Source of the DNA: Utricularia gibba
Taxonomy: Eukaryota > Streptophyta > Magnoliopsida > Lamiales > Lentibulariaceae
Assembly (NCBI GenBank): GCA_002189035.1
Contig: NEEC01000021.1
Location: 620,001 to 684,000 of the forward strand
Length of the DNA: 64,000 nucleotides
Direction: 5' to 3'
Within the stretch, counting starts at the first letter, position 1. Every line of letters starts with the position of its first letter. Under the pieces are notes generated by a model that worked only from the letters and a program-made list of their open reading frames with translations, did not search any database and was not told where the DNA came from. Of the stretch, positions 63,529 through 64,000 are shown in pieces. The position numbers and the translations under genes are program-made.

Positions 63529-64000
63529 ATGGAGAAAAGGGGAAACGTTTTGATGAAGAAATACGAAATCGGAAAATTGCTGGGGCAAGGAACATTCGCG
63601 AAGGTCTACCATGCGAGGAATCTGGAAACCGGGAGAAGTGTCGCCGTGAAAATTATGGATAAAGATCGGATTTTGAAGGTGGGTTTAATTGATCAGATCA
63701 AACGGGAAATCGCCGTAATGCGTCTCGTGAAACACCCAAATGTTGTGGAGCTCTTCGAGGTTATGGCGACGAAGGGGAGGATTTACTTCGTAATGGAGTA
63801 CGTCCGTGGCGGCGAGCTTTTTGAGAAGGTGGCGAAGGGGCGGTTGAGTGAGGACGCCTCCCGGAGATACTTTCAACAATTAATCGCCGCTGTGGATTTC
63901 TGTCACAGCCGCGGCGTGTGTCACCGTGATTTGAAGCCCGAGAATCTCCTCCTCGACGAATTTGGGAATTTGAAGGTCACCGATTTCGGGTTGAGTTCGT
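63529..64000 (+). CDS. CBL-interacting protein kinase (CIPK/SnRK3), N-terminal part
   Basis: CIPKs are Ser/Thr kinases activated by calcium-bound CBL sensors. From the ATG at 63529 ([20 protein letters not shown]) 157 codons are open to the window edge. The glycine loop LGQGTFAKV (18-26), the ATP lysine in VAVK (41), the glutamate in [40 protein letters not shown] and TDFGLSS are all present. The FEKVAKG-type text and LIDQIKREI are typical of plant CIPKs. No intron is seen so far, as in the intronless CIPK clade. The activation loop, FISL/NAF and C-terminal domains lie outside the window, so the member cannot be named. Confidence 0.93.
   Translation, partial: MEKRGNVLMKKYEIGKLLGQGTFAKVYHARNLETGRSVAVKIMDKDRILKVGLIDQIKREIAVMRLVKHPNVVELFEVMATKGRIYFVMEYVRGGELFEKVAKGRLSEDASRRYFQQLIAAVDFCHSRGVCHRDLKPENLLLDEFGNLKVTDFGLSS

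Overview
The window is plant nuclear DNA: genes with many short exons and GT-AG introns, AT-rich spacers, plant-only families (CIPK, CC-NB-ARC-LRR, RWA, plastid APS reductase, PFP beta), a Ty1/copia retrotransposon, MITEs and a tRNA-Gly. The R1-like NLR cluster suggests an asterid eudicot, perhaps Lamiales; that is inference from protein flavour only. Exon limits below were read by hand from splice signals, phase and known family sequence.

Layout. 49-1572: 5' part of EMC3 (minus), running off the left edge. 2258-10224: an imperfect tandem segmental duplication. Each unit holds a small secreted Cys-rich protein gene (plus), a peroxisomal IBR1-type SDR (minus) and, head to head with it, exon 1 of PFP beta (plus). 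Unit A is decayed: a solo LTR sits in front of the Cys-rich gene, that gene is truncated, its IBR1 has a stop codon at the start of exon 2, and only PFP exon 1 is present. Unit B is intact and runs into the full 16-exon PFP beta gene (10035-13961). Next come malonyl-CoA decarboxylase (15436-18551, plus), an OSCA1/CSC1-type channel with a 1-bp frameshift (20302-23257, plus) and plastid APS reductase (23626-25262, minus, convergent).

25263-36702 is repeat-rich: a truncated copia remnant (28372-29578), then a 5.3-kb copia element (29690-34982, minus) with both LTRs and a TAGCT target duplication, inserted inside an older MITE. 36703-51218 holds three tandem CC-NB-ARC-LRR genes; the first two are open and the third is broken by two frameshifts. 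Their upstream regions share repeats, and a 377-bp Tourist-like MITE follows the cluster. The right end holds RWA (53709-57392, with one GC-AG intron), tRNA-Gly(GCC) (58235-58305, minus), an inactive LRR receptor-like kinase of the MRH1/MDIS2 type with an apparent frameshift (60018-62867) and the start of a CIPK gene (63529-64000).

No single pathway links these genes; the window is ordinary euchromatin with two tandem-duplication zones. The least familiar coding item is the 95-aa, 14-cysteine secreted protein at 6513-6800 and its truncated sister at 3872-4045.
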